Assembly: GCA_039808765.1 (NCBI GenBank) | Contig: JBDHTQ010000001.1 | Span: 124,001-188,000 of the forward strand | DNA from: JBDHTQ01 sp039808765 | GTDB taxonomy: Bacteria; Pseudomonadota; Alphaproteobacteria; UBA2400 | Direction: 5' to 3' | DNA length: 64,000 bases | Shown: piece after piece, positions 44,125 through 50,937 of the stretch | Position numbering within the stretch: the first letter of the stretch is position 1 | Layout: each line of letters opens with the position of its first letter | Made by a program: the position numbers and the translations under genes | Notes under the pieces: model-generated | Databases searched by the model: none | The model's input: only the letters and a program-made list of their open reading frames with translations | What the model was told of the DNA's origin: nothing

Positions 44125-44395
44125 AAAAATATCACCTTTCATCTGTTTAGAGGACTTGCCCAATCCATTTTGGGTTAAAGTTACTTCTGGCGCATCTAAA
44201 GACAAAGTTGACGCAGAACATGATTTGTCGCCTGATATTACTTTTAAAGTGTATGTGCGTGCAATTGCTGAAAATGGCAAGGCTAATCGAGCCGTGCGGG
44301 CCGTTCTTGCAGATTTTTTAAAAATCCCTCAATCACGGTTGGAAATCATCTCCGGTGAAACGGGGCGTCTGAAACGAATCGCATGGCGACTATAA
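44117..44395 (+). CDS. YggU/DUF167 family protein
   Basis: This 92-residue protein of the YggU family has FWVKVTSGASKDKV, FKVYVRAIAENGKANRAV, then LADFLKIPQSRLEIISGETGRLKRI. The family has an alpha/beta fold and no settled function. It overlaps the PhzF gene by eight bases. In many alphaproteobacteria YggU is a stand-alone gene, so its place here is incidental or translational. Confidence 0.88.
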   Translation: MLKKISPFICLEDLPNPFWVKVTSGASKDKVDAEHDLSPDITFKVYVRAIAENGKANRAVRAVLADFLKIPQSRLEIISGETGRLKRIAWRL

Positions 44396-44470
44396 TCCCG
44401 TTATAAAAGGTGTTGGCCTTTGCTAAACATTGCATTATGTTGCCTCATCTTACCGCGCGTGAACAAGAGA

Positions 44471-45487
44471 ATGATGTCGTTCCCCTACAAAATTTATCTT
44501 ACTGGAGCCGATGATTATCGTTGGGCGCTCTACGAGGATCAGCAGCAAACCAAGGCGGCTGTATCTGATTTTGTTGATTTCGTGCCGTTAAGCGAAGCGA
44601 ATATTATTCATTCGGTTTATTGGGAGACGTTAAAGTCGATCCCTGATGACATTTTATCAACGCGAACAGTTATCTGCAATTTGTCAGGTGAGTGGAGCCG
44701 GTATGAAAATGATCATGCCGAACCATTCTTGAAAGTCGCAAAGAAAGTTGATGTTTGGGTTGTGCGATCACGGGGAGCAGAAAAGGCTTTGAAAGCCAAA
44801 GGTCTCAACTCGTTTTATATTCCCTATACAGTTGATGTAAAAACTTTTTGTCCTCTCCTTGAGCCCGAGCGGCTAAATTTCCGCAAAAAACTGGGTATTG
44901 CGCCAACCGCCTATGTAATAGGCAATTTTATGCGCGATAGCACTGCGGGTAAAATGTGCCAACCAAAGCTCGTCAAGGGCCCTGATCGATTTGCCGCAAT
45001 CGCCAAGGCATTGTGCGAAAAAAATATACCGATTCATGTTTTATTGGCTGGGCCACGTCGTCATTGGATACGACAACAACTGAAAAAGGAAAAAATTCCA
45101 TTTACATTCTACGGATACAAACTGTGGTTTGATGACATGCGTATCAACACGCTTAGCCGCAGTAAGCTCAATAGACTATATAATGTGCTTGATCTCTCTC
45201 TTGTTTCAAGCCGCAGTGAGGCGGGGCCTCATGCTATTTTAGAAGCGGCGGCTGCGTGCCGTCCTCAGCTTTCGTCACGGGTTGGAATTGCCGAGGATAT
45301 TCTTCGTCATGATCAGCTTTTTTCGGATGATGATGAAGCCGTAGAAAAAATTGCACATGATTTTTCGACCCACAATCTTCGCCAATTCTGTGAAGAAAAT
45401 TATCGAACCGTTTACAATCATCACACGGCACATGCCACCCGTATGATGTATCAAACGCTGTACGCGCAAGCTTTTAAGGAGAAATAA
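44471..45487 (+). CDS. Glycosyltransferase (GT-B fold)
   Basis: This is a glycosyltransferase of about 338 residues. The C-terminal half has a GT4-type layout: VIGNFMRDS, IPIHVLLAGPRRHWI, then SLVSSRSEAGPHAILEAAAA, the conserved donor-site region, and a RVGIAEDIL segment. The sugars are unknown. ATG at 44471 is the likeliest start; an earlier one at 44420 would add a hydrophobic stretch. It is followed after three bases by a methyltransferase and then a second glycosyltransferase, forming a small glycan operon. Confidence 0.8.
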   Translation: MMSFPYKIYLTGADDYRWALYEDQQQTKAAVSDFVDFVPLSEANIIHSVYWETLKSIPDDILSTRTVICNLSGEWSRYENDHAEPFLKVAKKVDVWVVRSRGAEKALKAKGLNSFYIPYTVDVKTFCPLLEPERLNFRKKLGIAPTAYVIGNFMRDSTAGKMCQPKLVKGPDRFAAIAKALCEKNIPIHVLLAGPRRHWIRQQLKKEKIPFTFYGYKLWFDDMRINTLSRSKLNRLYNVLDLSLVSSRSEAGPHAILEAAAACRPQLSSRVGIAEDILRHDQLFSDDDEAVEKIAHDFSTHNLRQFCEENYRTVYNHHTAHATRMMYQTLYAQAFKEK

Positions 45488-45490
45488 TCC

Positions 45491-46159
45491 ATGATTGTCA
45501 AAAAAATCTCTTATCTTTTTCGTCCGCGTATGTTTCATCATTGCTTGCAGTACATTTTTTCTGGCAAGAAGATCATCAAGGTGCGTCAGTACGCCAACGA
45601 ACAAGAATATTTTGAGCACCAAAAGCAAAAAACAAATGATCCCGCGCGCCAAAAAAAGTGGCTTAATGAAGAATGGGATGTAAAGCTCAATGGCTTTAAA
45701 GAGATTTTTTTGCGGCATGAAAACATTGTTCAAAAAGGGATGAGAGCATTGTGTCTTGGTGCGCGAACAGGACAAGAAGTTCAAGCCTTAAGAGATTTGG
45801 GGCTTGATGCAATCGGCCTTGACTTGGTTGCGTTTCCGCCACTTGTTATTGAGGGGGATGTGCATAACCTCCCTTTCGGTGATAATACATTTGATGTCGC
45901 ATTCTCAAATATTTTTGATCATTTACTTGAACCGGCCCGCTTTGTTGAAGAGGTAGAGCGTGTTTTAAAACCGGGTGGACATTTCATTTTACATATTGGT
46001 ACGGGGCCGAAAATGGATGAATTTTCGGTTCAGCTATTAAAAGATGCAAAACCTGTTGAAGCCTGTTTCAAACGCAGTAAAATTGTTCAAAGTCATGAAA
46101 TTCGTAATTCTTTTGATCCGATGAATTGGGAAATCGTGGCGAGAAAGAATGCATTGTGA
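45491..46159 (+). CDS. SAM-dependent methyltransferase (type 11)
   Basis: This 222-residue class I methyltransferase has motif I ALCLGARTGQEVQAL, the acidic residue in AIGLDLVAFPP, NLPFGDNTFDVAFSN and the ERVLKPGGHFILHI motif. The substrate is probably a glycan or a sugar precursor, judging from glycosyltransferase genes on both sides. Its stop overlaps the next start (GTGA). Confidence 0.87.
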   Translation: MIVKKISYLFRPRMFHHCLQYIFSGKKIIKVRQYANEQEYFEHQKQKTNDPARQKKWLNEEWDVKLNGFKEIFLRHENIVQKGMRALCLGARTGQEVQALRDLGLDAIGLDLVAFPPLVIEGDVHNLPFGDNTFDVAFSNIFDHLLEPARFVEEVERVLKPGGHFILHIGTGPKMDEFSVQLLKDAKPVEACFKRSKIVQSHEIRNSFDPMNWEIVARKNAL

Positions 46160-47238
46160 CAAAAAAAATTCACATTTTTTATGCGTTCAAAGATGGCCCG
46201 TGGGGAGGGGGAAATCAGTTCCTTAAGAGCTTACGCAAATCTTTGCAAAGTCGCGGTGTTTATACTGACCATCTCATGGAGGCCGATGTGGTGCTGGTCA
46301 ATAGTCACCATTTCGGTTCAAAAGATGAATGCCAAAGGTTGCTTTCGCTAAAGGAAAAAAGGCCTCATGTGCGCATTATACACCGTCTTGACGGTCCGGT
46401 TACGCTCATTAGAAATCGAAATGAAGGTTCAGATTCGCTTATTTTTAAATTTAGCAAACATTTTGCCGATGCAGCAATCGTTCAATCAGCATGGTGCCTT
46501 GCACATTGTAAAAAATTGGGGTGGGATGACACAATACCGCACACACTGATATTTAATGCTCCTGATCCTGATCTGTTTTATCCGGTTAGCGGTCGTGCAC
46601 TAAATAATAAGATAAAACTGATTGCAACATCATGGTCACCAAGCTCAGGGAAAGGGTTTAGTGTATATCAATGGATGGATGAACATTTAGATTGGCAGCG
46701 GTTTGAAATGACATTTGTTGGTAACACGCCGGTTGCGTTTAAAAATATTCATCACCTCCCGCCGCAGACAAGCCAACAATTGGCACAAACACTGCGCGAG
46801 CATGACATCTTCATCACTGCCTCGCGAAATGATCCGTGTTCAAATTCTTTGATTGAGGCTCTGCACTGTGGTTTGCCTGCACTCGGATATCATGATGGCG
46901 GTCATCCCGAGTTGATTCAAAATAGTGGTCGAACGTTTTCCTCGGTCGATGAAATACCATTGCTCTTGCAAGATATTGTTGATCACTATAAAAATTATCA
47001 GCAAAATATTCATTTGCCTGATATGAGTAAAGTCTGTGATGCCTATTATGATTTTATGGTCTCAGATTATTTGGCCAAGTGTTCTACGCCGGTTCATCAG
47101 AAGCAGTTTTTGGATGAATATAAAAAATATTCAAGGCAGATGAACGGGTCAAAACTTCGACACATTTTATCAAAATTAAAAAAACGTTTAGTCGGATATT
47201 TTATTCATCAGGTTTTGCATAGAAAAATAAAGGTCTAA
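46156..47238 (+). CDS. Glycosyltransferase (family 1/4-like)
   Basis: This is a GT-B-type enzyme of about 360 residues, with DGPWGGGNQFLKSLRKSL at the N-terminus and, in the second domain, FNAPDPDLFYPV, SSGKGFSVYQWMDEH, then SRNDPCSNSLIEALHCGLPA, the donor-site motif. I chose GTG at 46156 because it overlaps the methyltransferase stop by four bases; the ATG at 46126 would lie inside that gene. The C-terminus is basic, as in membrane-peripheral enzymes. Confidence 0.82.
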   Translation: MTKKIHIFYAFKDGPWGGGNQFLKSLRKSLQSRGVYTDHLMEADVVLVNSHHFGSKDECQRLLSLKEKRPHVRIIHRLDGPVTLIRNRNEGSDSLIFKFSKHFADAAIVQSAWCLAHCKKLGWDDTIPHTLIFNAPDPDLFYPVSGRALNNKIKLIATSWSPSSGKGFSVYQWMDEHLDWQRFEMTFVGNTPVAFKNIHHLPPQTSQQLAQTLREHDIFITASRNDPCSNSLIEALHCGLPALGYHDGGHPELIQNSGRTFSSVDEIPLLLQDIVDHYKNYQQNIHLPDMSKVCDAYYDFMVSDYLAKCSTPVHQKQFLDEYKKYSRQMNGSKLRHILSKLKKRLVGYFIHQVLHRKIKV

Positions 47239-47372
47239 AAATTCTATGATTTTTAAGCTAATCCTCAATAGCGTGTCGTTTCATCTGAAGACGCGCTCTA
47301 AGAGAGGACAAACCGTCAGCACGTAATTTACAATTTACGGTATCAATTGTGTGCAAAAGAACTTATGAGCAG

Positions 47373-47403
47373 CCAACGAAAAAAGCAGCGCTTTTATCGT
47401 TGG
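47373..47403. other. Long hairpin after the glycosyltransferase operon
   Basis: CCAACGA/TCGTTGG and AAAAGC/GCTTTT pair in register with one A-A mismatch and a three-base loop, a 13-bp stem. No T-run follows on the plus strand. It lies between convergent transcripts and overlaps a 37-codon plus-strand frame. Confidence 0.6.
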
Positions 47404-47448
47404 ATCAGCCATGTTAAAAATGATGCTTCCATAAGTTTGGGTGTTTTT

Positions 47449-47976
47449 TTATGGTTTATTCCACGGTGCTTTCGCTAGTAGTATGGCGAGGCCGCACCAG
47501 CCCGTTAATCCTGCTATTGCCAGTGCAGCACCGATCGCGCCAGCGAGCGCAAATGCCCACATTTGCCCAAGGAAACCAAGTAAAACCAATATCAGCACTA
47601 GCGCACCGACAATGATTTGAACTTGTCGGAAAATCGATAACTTTGCTTTTGATGATGATATCAAGGGGAGGCCAGCATTTTTCCACGCTTCCAGACCGCC
47701 TTCAATATTATGGATAGCGCAGGCCGAGTTGTTAGTGATAATGGAGCATGCTTGTTCGCCTCGCTTGCCACGTGCACACTGAAAAATAACTTTCTGCTTT
47801 GACGTAAGTTCTAGCTGTTGGAAAGTTATGTTCACGTTGGAGAGTGGGAGTGACAGAGCATAGGCAATATGCTCGGCTTTAAATTCATCTGGCTCGCGCA
47901 CGTCAATCAAAACTGCTTCGCCTGCTGCTAGCCATTCGTTGGCTTGTTGTGGAGAGATGTTTTGTGGTGTGGTCAT
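47449..47976 (-). CDS. YgaP-like rhodanese with membrane anchor
   Basis: This 175-residue protein has an N-terminal rhodanese domain (ISPQQANEWLAAGEAVLIDV, active loop CARGKRG) and a C-terminal pair of hydrophobic helices with LGFLGQMWAFALAGAIGAAL and the small-residue AIAGLTGWCGLAILL, the YgaP layout. YgaP is a membrane sulfurtransferase. I chose ATG at 47976 because AAAGGA lies upstream. It overlaps the ArsR gene by four bases, as in the E. coli ygaVP operon. Confidence 0.88.
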   Translation of the reverse strand: MTTPQNISPQQANEWLAAGEAVLIDVREPDEFKAEHIAYALSLPLSNVNITFQQLELTSKQKVIFQCARGKRGEQACSIITNNSACAIHNIEGGLEAWKNAGLPLISSSKAKLSIFRQVQIIVGALVLILVLLGFLGQMWAFALAGAIGAALAIAGLTGWCGLAILLAKAPWNKP

Positions 47977-48293
47977 TTTTTGCGTCCTTTCTCTTGGCAA
48001 AAGTGGTTATGCATAACGCGCATGATATCAAGTGTGAGCGGGTGAATAATATAATAGTACAGTACACGATGTTCTCGGCGAAAGGAGACAATCTCCTCAT
48101 CTTTTAATTTGTTTAAATGTTGAGACATTGATGTTTGGCTAATTCCTGTTAGCTCAATGAGCTCGGACACACATTTTTCACCTGCTGCGAGTTGACATAA
48201 AATTCGTAGTCTGTGTGCGCTTGCCAAGCCACCAAGAAACGCAGCTGCTTTATCCGCTTTTTCTTCCATCTCTGCCATTGCGTTGGTGTGCAT
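47973..48293 (-). CDS. ArsR family regulator (YgaV/SqrR-like)
   Basis: This 106-residue winged-helix regulator has LGGLASAHRLRILCQLAAGE, CVSELIELTGISQTSMSQHL, then the wing (RREHRVLYYYI). Cysteines at 41 (EKCVSEL) and 99 (NHFCQEK) recall the redox/persulfide-sensing pair of SqrR/BigR/YgaV proteins, although the spacing is shorter. I chose ATG at 48293 because AGAGG lies seven bases upstream. With the YgaP-like gene it forms a ygaVP-type operon, probably controlled through the palindrome at 48319. Confidence 0.87.
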   Translation of the reverse strand: MHTNAMAEMEEKADKAAAFLGGLASAHRLRILCQLAAGEKCVSELIELTGISQTSMSQHLNKLKDEEIVSFRREHRVLYYYIIHPLTLDIMRVMHNHFCQEKGRKK

Positions 48294-48318
48294 GATCAAT
48301 CCTCTTTACAATTCAGAT

Positions 48319-48336
48319 TTATATGATATCATATAA
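48319..48336. promoter_or_regulatory. Palindromic operator between arsR and ahpD-like genes
   Basis: This is an 18-base perfect palindrome centred on GATATC with arms TTATATGAT/ATCATATAA. It sits between the divergent ArsR and AhpD-like genes and overlaps a TATAAT hexamer (48332-48337) on the plus strand, so one site may control both. Confidence 0.7.
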
Positions 48337-48361
48337 TAATGAAATGAGAAAGGAAAAAAGA

Positions 48362-48703
48362 ATGAGCAAAGATTACAAACAAATTATCGGTGATATCTCT
48401 CAATACACGGCAGAGTTGAGAAAAGCTTCTCCCGATACCATGAATGGATTTTATGCGATGGCAAAGGCGGCCACGGCAGAAGGGGTAATGAGCAAGAAAA
48501 TGAAAGAGTTTATTGCTCTTTCAATTGGAGTAACACAGCGTTGTGATGGTTGTATTGGTTTCCATGTTAAAGCGTTAAAAGAATTAGGGGCAACACGAGA
48601 GGAAGTTGCTGAAGTTCTTGGAATGTGCGTTTATATGGGTGGTGGTCCTGCTTTGATGTATGCGGCTGATACCCTACGCGCTTTTGATCAGTTTAATGGA
48701 TAA
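48362..48703 (+). CDS. AhpD-like carboxymuconolactone decarboxylase family protein
   Basis: This 113-residue all-helical protein has the AhpD-type redox motif CDGCIGFHVKAL (C-x2-C with a following His), within MSKKMKEFIALSIGVTQRCD and EEVAEVLGMCVYMGGGPAL. Such proteins act as thiol peroxidases or alkylhydroperoxidase partners. ATG at 48362 has AAGGA upstream. Divergence from an ArsR/YgaP locus suggests a shared response to sulfur or oxidant stress. Confidence 0.9.
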   Translation: MSKDYKQIIGDISQYTAELRKASPDTMNGFYAMAKAATAEGVMSKKMKEFIALSIGVTQRCDGCIGFHVKALKELGATREEVAEVLGMCVYMGGGPALMYAADTLRAFDQFNG

Positions 48704-48741
48704 TTTTTTATCATTCGGGCTATAATTATAGTGATGCATCG

Positions 48742-48775
48742 AAAGGCTGGATAAGCTTTAATTTATCCAGCCTTT
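48742..48775 (+). terminator. Terminator after AhpD-like gene
   Basis: AAAGGCTGGATAA/TTATCCAGCCTTT is a perfect 13-bp stem with an eight-base loop. The T-run is short but the stem is strong. Confidence 0.85.
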
Positions 48776-48828
48776 GTGATGGGTGACGCTGTTAACCACT
48801 TGGTGCGCTGGATTCACCTCAGCGTATT

Positions 48829-48933
48829 TAGAGCGCATCTCCCTAAGCCAGACGCGCTCTCCTTTATTCCTTGAACGTAAATACATCGTCAAAGATGGCC
48901 ACTGCGGACCCATCATTTCGGGATTTGCTCTAA
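48829..48933 (+). repeat. Dispersed intergenic repeat, copy C (full length)
   Basis: It reads TAGAGCGCATCTCCCTAAG, then AGACGCGCTCTCC, TACATCGTCAAAGATGGCC and CATTTCGGGATTTGCTCTA. It aligns end to end with copy A (10394-10498, opposite strand), and its right half aligns with copy B. It lies between the convergent AhpD-like and DUF1190-like genes, after the terminator at 48742. Confidence 0.8.
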
Positions 48934-48990
48934 CCGTTATTTCAAGCAAGAGCAGAATGACCATCTCACACAAACACTTTTTTGCAAAAG

Positions 48991-49926
48991 CTACTTTCTT
49001 CCGGAAGGTGTAATAACAGGCGCTGGTTTAGGTGCTGGTGCAATAACAGGCTTTGGCGCGGGTGGAAACTGGTCCGCTGCTGATGCAGCAGGTTTATTAG
49101 CAGGTGCAGCGGCAGCAGGTGCAGCGGCAGCAGGTGTAGTGGGTGCAGGTGCAGCAGGTTTAGCAGGTGCAGCGGCAGCAGGTGCAGCGGCAGCAGGTGC
49201 AGCGGCAGCAGGTGCAGTGGGCGCAGCATCAGCAGGTTTAGTAGGTGCAGCAGCAGCAGGTGTAGTGGGCGCAGCATCAGCAGGTTTAGCAGGTTTAGCA
49301 GGTGCAGCAGGTTTAGCAGGTGCAGCGGCAGCAGGTGCAGCAGGTTTAGCAGGTGCAGCAGGTTTAGCAGGTGCAGCGGCAGCAGGTGCAGCGGCAGCAG
49401 GTGCAGCGGCAGCAGGTGTAGTGGGCGCAGCATCAGCAGGTTTAGCAGGTGCAGCAGGTTTAGCAGGTGCAGCGGCAGCAGGTTGGGTTAAGGGCTCTTT
49501 CACCGCCCTTTGGCCGAAACCACTTACCCCATTCTGACGGCTGGTCGGTGTAGGAGGAGCGATACCCTGAGTTTGTTCTGGATAGGCCGTATCCGCAGTG
49601 CTGGCGGGAGGAGTATAAATAACTACGGGAGGAGTATAATGATAATGTTGGATGATTACAGTACCACTCCCGCCACTTTCTGGACGGTAATAATTATTCT
49701 CGTAACGTTGTGATCCAGGTTCAAATCCATCAGACTTATTGGCACCGACTTGAGCAAAAGCATTTTCACATTCCGCCTTTGTAAAATCTTTAGCTGCGAT
49801 GCATTGACTAACATCTTCGTAAACATGAGGTTGCTGCTGGACATTGTCATTATCATTATCACAGCCAGCTAAGGCCAAAATCGCAAATACACATGAGGCA
49901 CCCAAATTAGCATTTGTGTTTTTCAT
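48991..49926 (-). CDS. DUF1190-like lipoprotein with Ala/Pro/Lys repeat tail
   Basis: This is a 311-residue lipoprotein: a signal peptide with the lipobox LALAGC, then an Asp/Asn run, then VYEDVSQCIAAKDFTKAECENAF, which resembles the Cys-containing start of YgiB/DUF1190 proteins. SGFGQRAVKE recalls the GGFG motif of that family. From about residue 150 on, it is a long low-complexity tail of Ala, Pro and Lys (units like AAPAKPA and DAAPTTPAA), a likely periplasm-spanning or peptidoglycan-contacting stalk. I chose ATG at 49926 because AAAGGA lies seven bases upstream. Confidence 0.75.
   Translation of the reverse strand: MKNTNANLGASCVFAILALAGCDNDNDNVQQQPHVYEDVSQCIAAKDFTKAECENAFAQVGANKSDGFEPGSQRYENNYYRPESGGSGTVIIQHYHYTPPVVIYTPPASTADTAYPEQTQGIAPPTPTSRQNGVSGFGQRAVKEPLTQPAAAAPAKPAAPAKPADAAPTTPAAAAPAAAAPAAAAPAKPAAPAKPAAPAAAAPAKPAAPAKPAKPADAAPTTPAAAAPTKPADAAPTAPAAAAPAAAAPAAAAPAKPAAPAPTTPAAAAPAAAAPANKPAASAADQFPPAPKPVIAPAPKPAPVITPSGRK
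49076..49490. repeat. Low-complexity GCAGCAGGT-type repeat array
   Basis: The array uses units GCAGCAGGT, GCAGCGGCAGCAGGT and GCAGCAGGTTTAGCAGGT in mixed order, within the lipoprotein gene. The triplet-based units keep the frame. Every unit is also open on the plus strand (Ala/Gly-rich frame 49139-49537), which I take as a by-product of composition. Confidence 0.9.
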
Positions 49927-50215
49927 TTTTAATTCCTTTGTTAACAATTTAAATAACAAGTCCATCTCTAGCATACCAGATTACGCATAGCAATAAGTCC
50001 ATGACTATTACAAGATCGTATTCAGATGCATACTGTATTTTTTATATATATTTGGGATGAAGGAATTTAATAAATATCGAAAAAATAAGATTTTTTATTG
50101 TTTCAAGCCTCGACGGCGTAAAGTTTTCATACACACATTGGTTTGTTTCAACGCACGCAGCTATCTTGCCAGATTTCCCTTAATCTGAAAGGATACCCGC
50201 GTCCAAGGAGCATAA

Positions 50216-50935
50216 ATGTCAGATGAAGTGTTTACTCATTTTTTAATCCATATCTTATTTGAGTTTATGGCAGTTTGTGCTGCTCTGCTTGCTGGGGTTG
50301 CTATTTACAGATGGCGACTTTCTCATGCGATTGAGGTTACTGCGAGCAAAGTGGGGGTGGGTTATTTTGCGTGGTTAAGTTTGGGTTGCATTGTAGGTGC
50401 ATATTTCTTTGGCACGCTTAATCTTTATATCTCAGGTATCCCTTCGGTTGGCAAAAGTATTATTGGCTCAATTTTTGGCGCGATTTGCGGTGTTGAGATT
50501 TATAAGTTCTTGTTTGGGATAAAAGAGTCAACGGGATATATTTATGCCATACCATTTTCTGTCTGTGTTGCGATTGGTCGCATTGGTTGCTTGCTTTCCG
50601 GTCTTGACGATCATACCTACGGCAAACCAACCGAGGCTACATGGGGGTGGGATTTTGACGATCATATTCTGAGATATCCGGTTCAATTATATGAAAGCGT
50701 TTCTATGGGGATTTGGGCTATCGCGCTCGTGGTTTTGTTGAAATTCAACCCCTCATTTTTTGCACGCTATGCATTCTATTTAACTGTTGGTTTTTATGCT
50801 CTGCAACGTTTCTTTTGGGAGTTTTTAAAGCCTTATGGCATAGCTTTTGCGTCGTTGAATGTTTTTCAGTATATCTGTATTGTACTAATCGTTTACGCAA
50901 TAACGATGTGTATCTTTGCAAAGAGGCGGGAATAA
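50216..50935 (+). CDS. Divergent Lgt-family membrane protein
   Basis: This is a 239-residue protein with about seven membrane helices, related to prolipoprotein diacylglyceryl transferase (Lgt). It keeps AIGRIGCLLSGLDDHTYG in place of the GRIGNF motif, YPVQLYES in place of the HPSQLYE motif, and QRFFWEFLKP in place of the RFxxEFxR motif, but lacks the HGG signature of true Lgt. It is therefore a paralogue, perhaps acting on phospholipid head groups or glyceryl groups. AAGGAG precedes the ATG. A radical SAM gene follows two bases later. Confidence 0.8.
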   Translation: MSDEVFTHFLIHILFEFMAVCAALLAGVAIYRWRLSHAIEVTASKVGVGYFAWLSLGCIVGAYFFGTLNLYISGIPSVGKSIIGSIFGAICGVEIYKFLFGIKESTGYIYAIPFSVCVAIGRIGCLLSGLDDHTYGKPTEATWGWDFDDHILRYPVQLYESVSMGIWAIALVVLLKFNPSFFARYAFYLTVGFYALQRFFWEFLKPYGIAFASLNVFQYICIVLIVYAITMCIFAKRRE

Positions 50936-50937
50936 TA

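Noticed and set aside
45275..45784. 169-codon minus-strand frame across the glycosyltransferase/methyltransferase junction
   Set aside because: It overlaps two well-supported genes and has no motif.
49139..49537. Plus-strand frame of 132 codons rich in Ala and Gly
   Set aside because: It is the other strand of the lipoprotein repeat; GCAGCAGGT-type DNA is open in several frames. It has no ribosome site.
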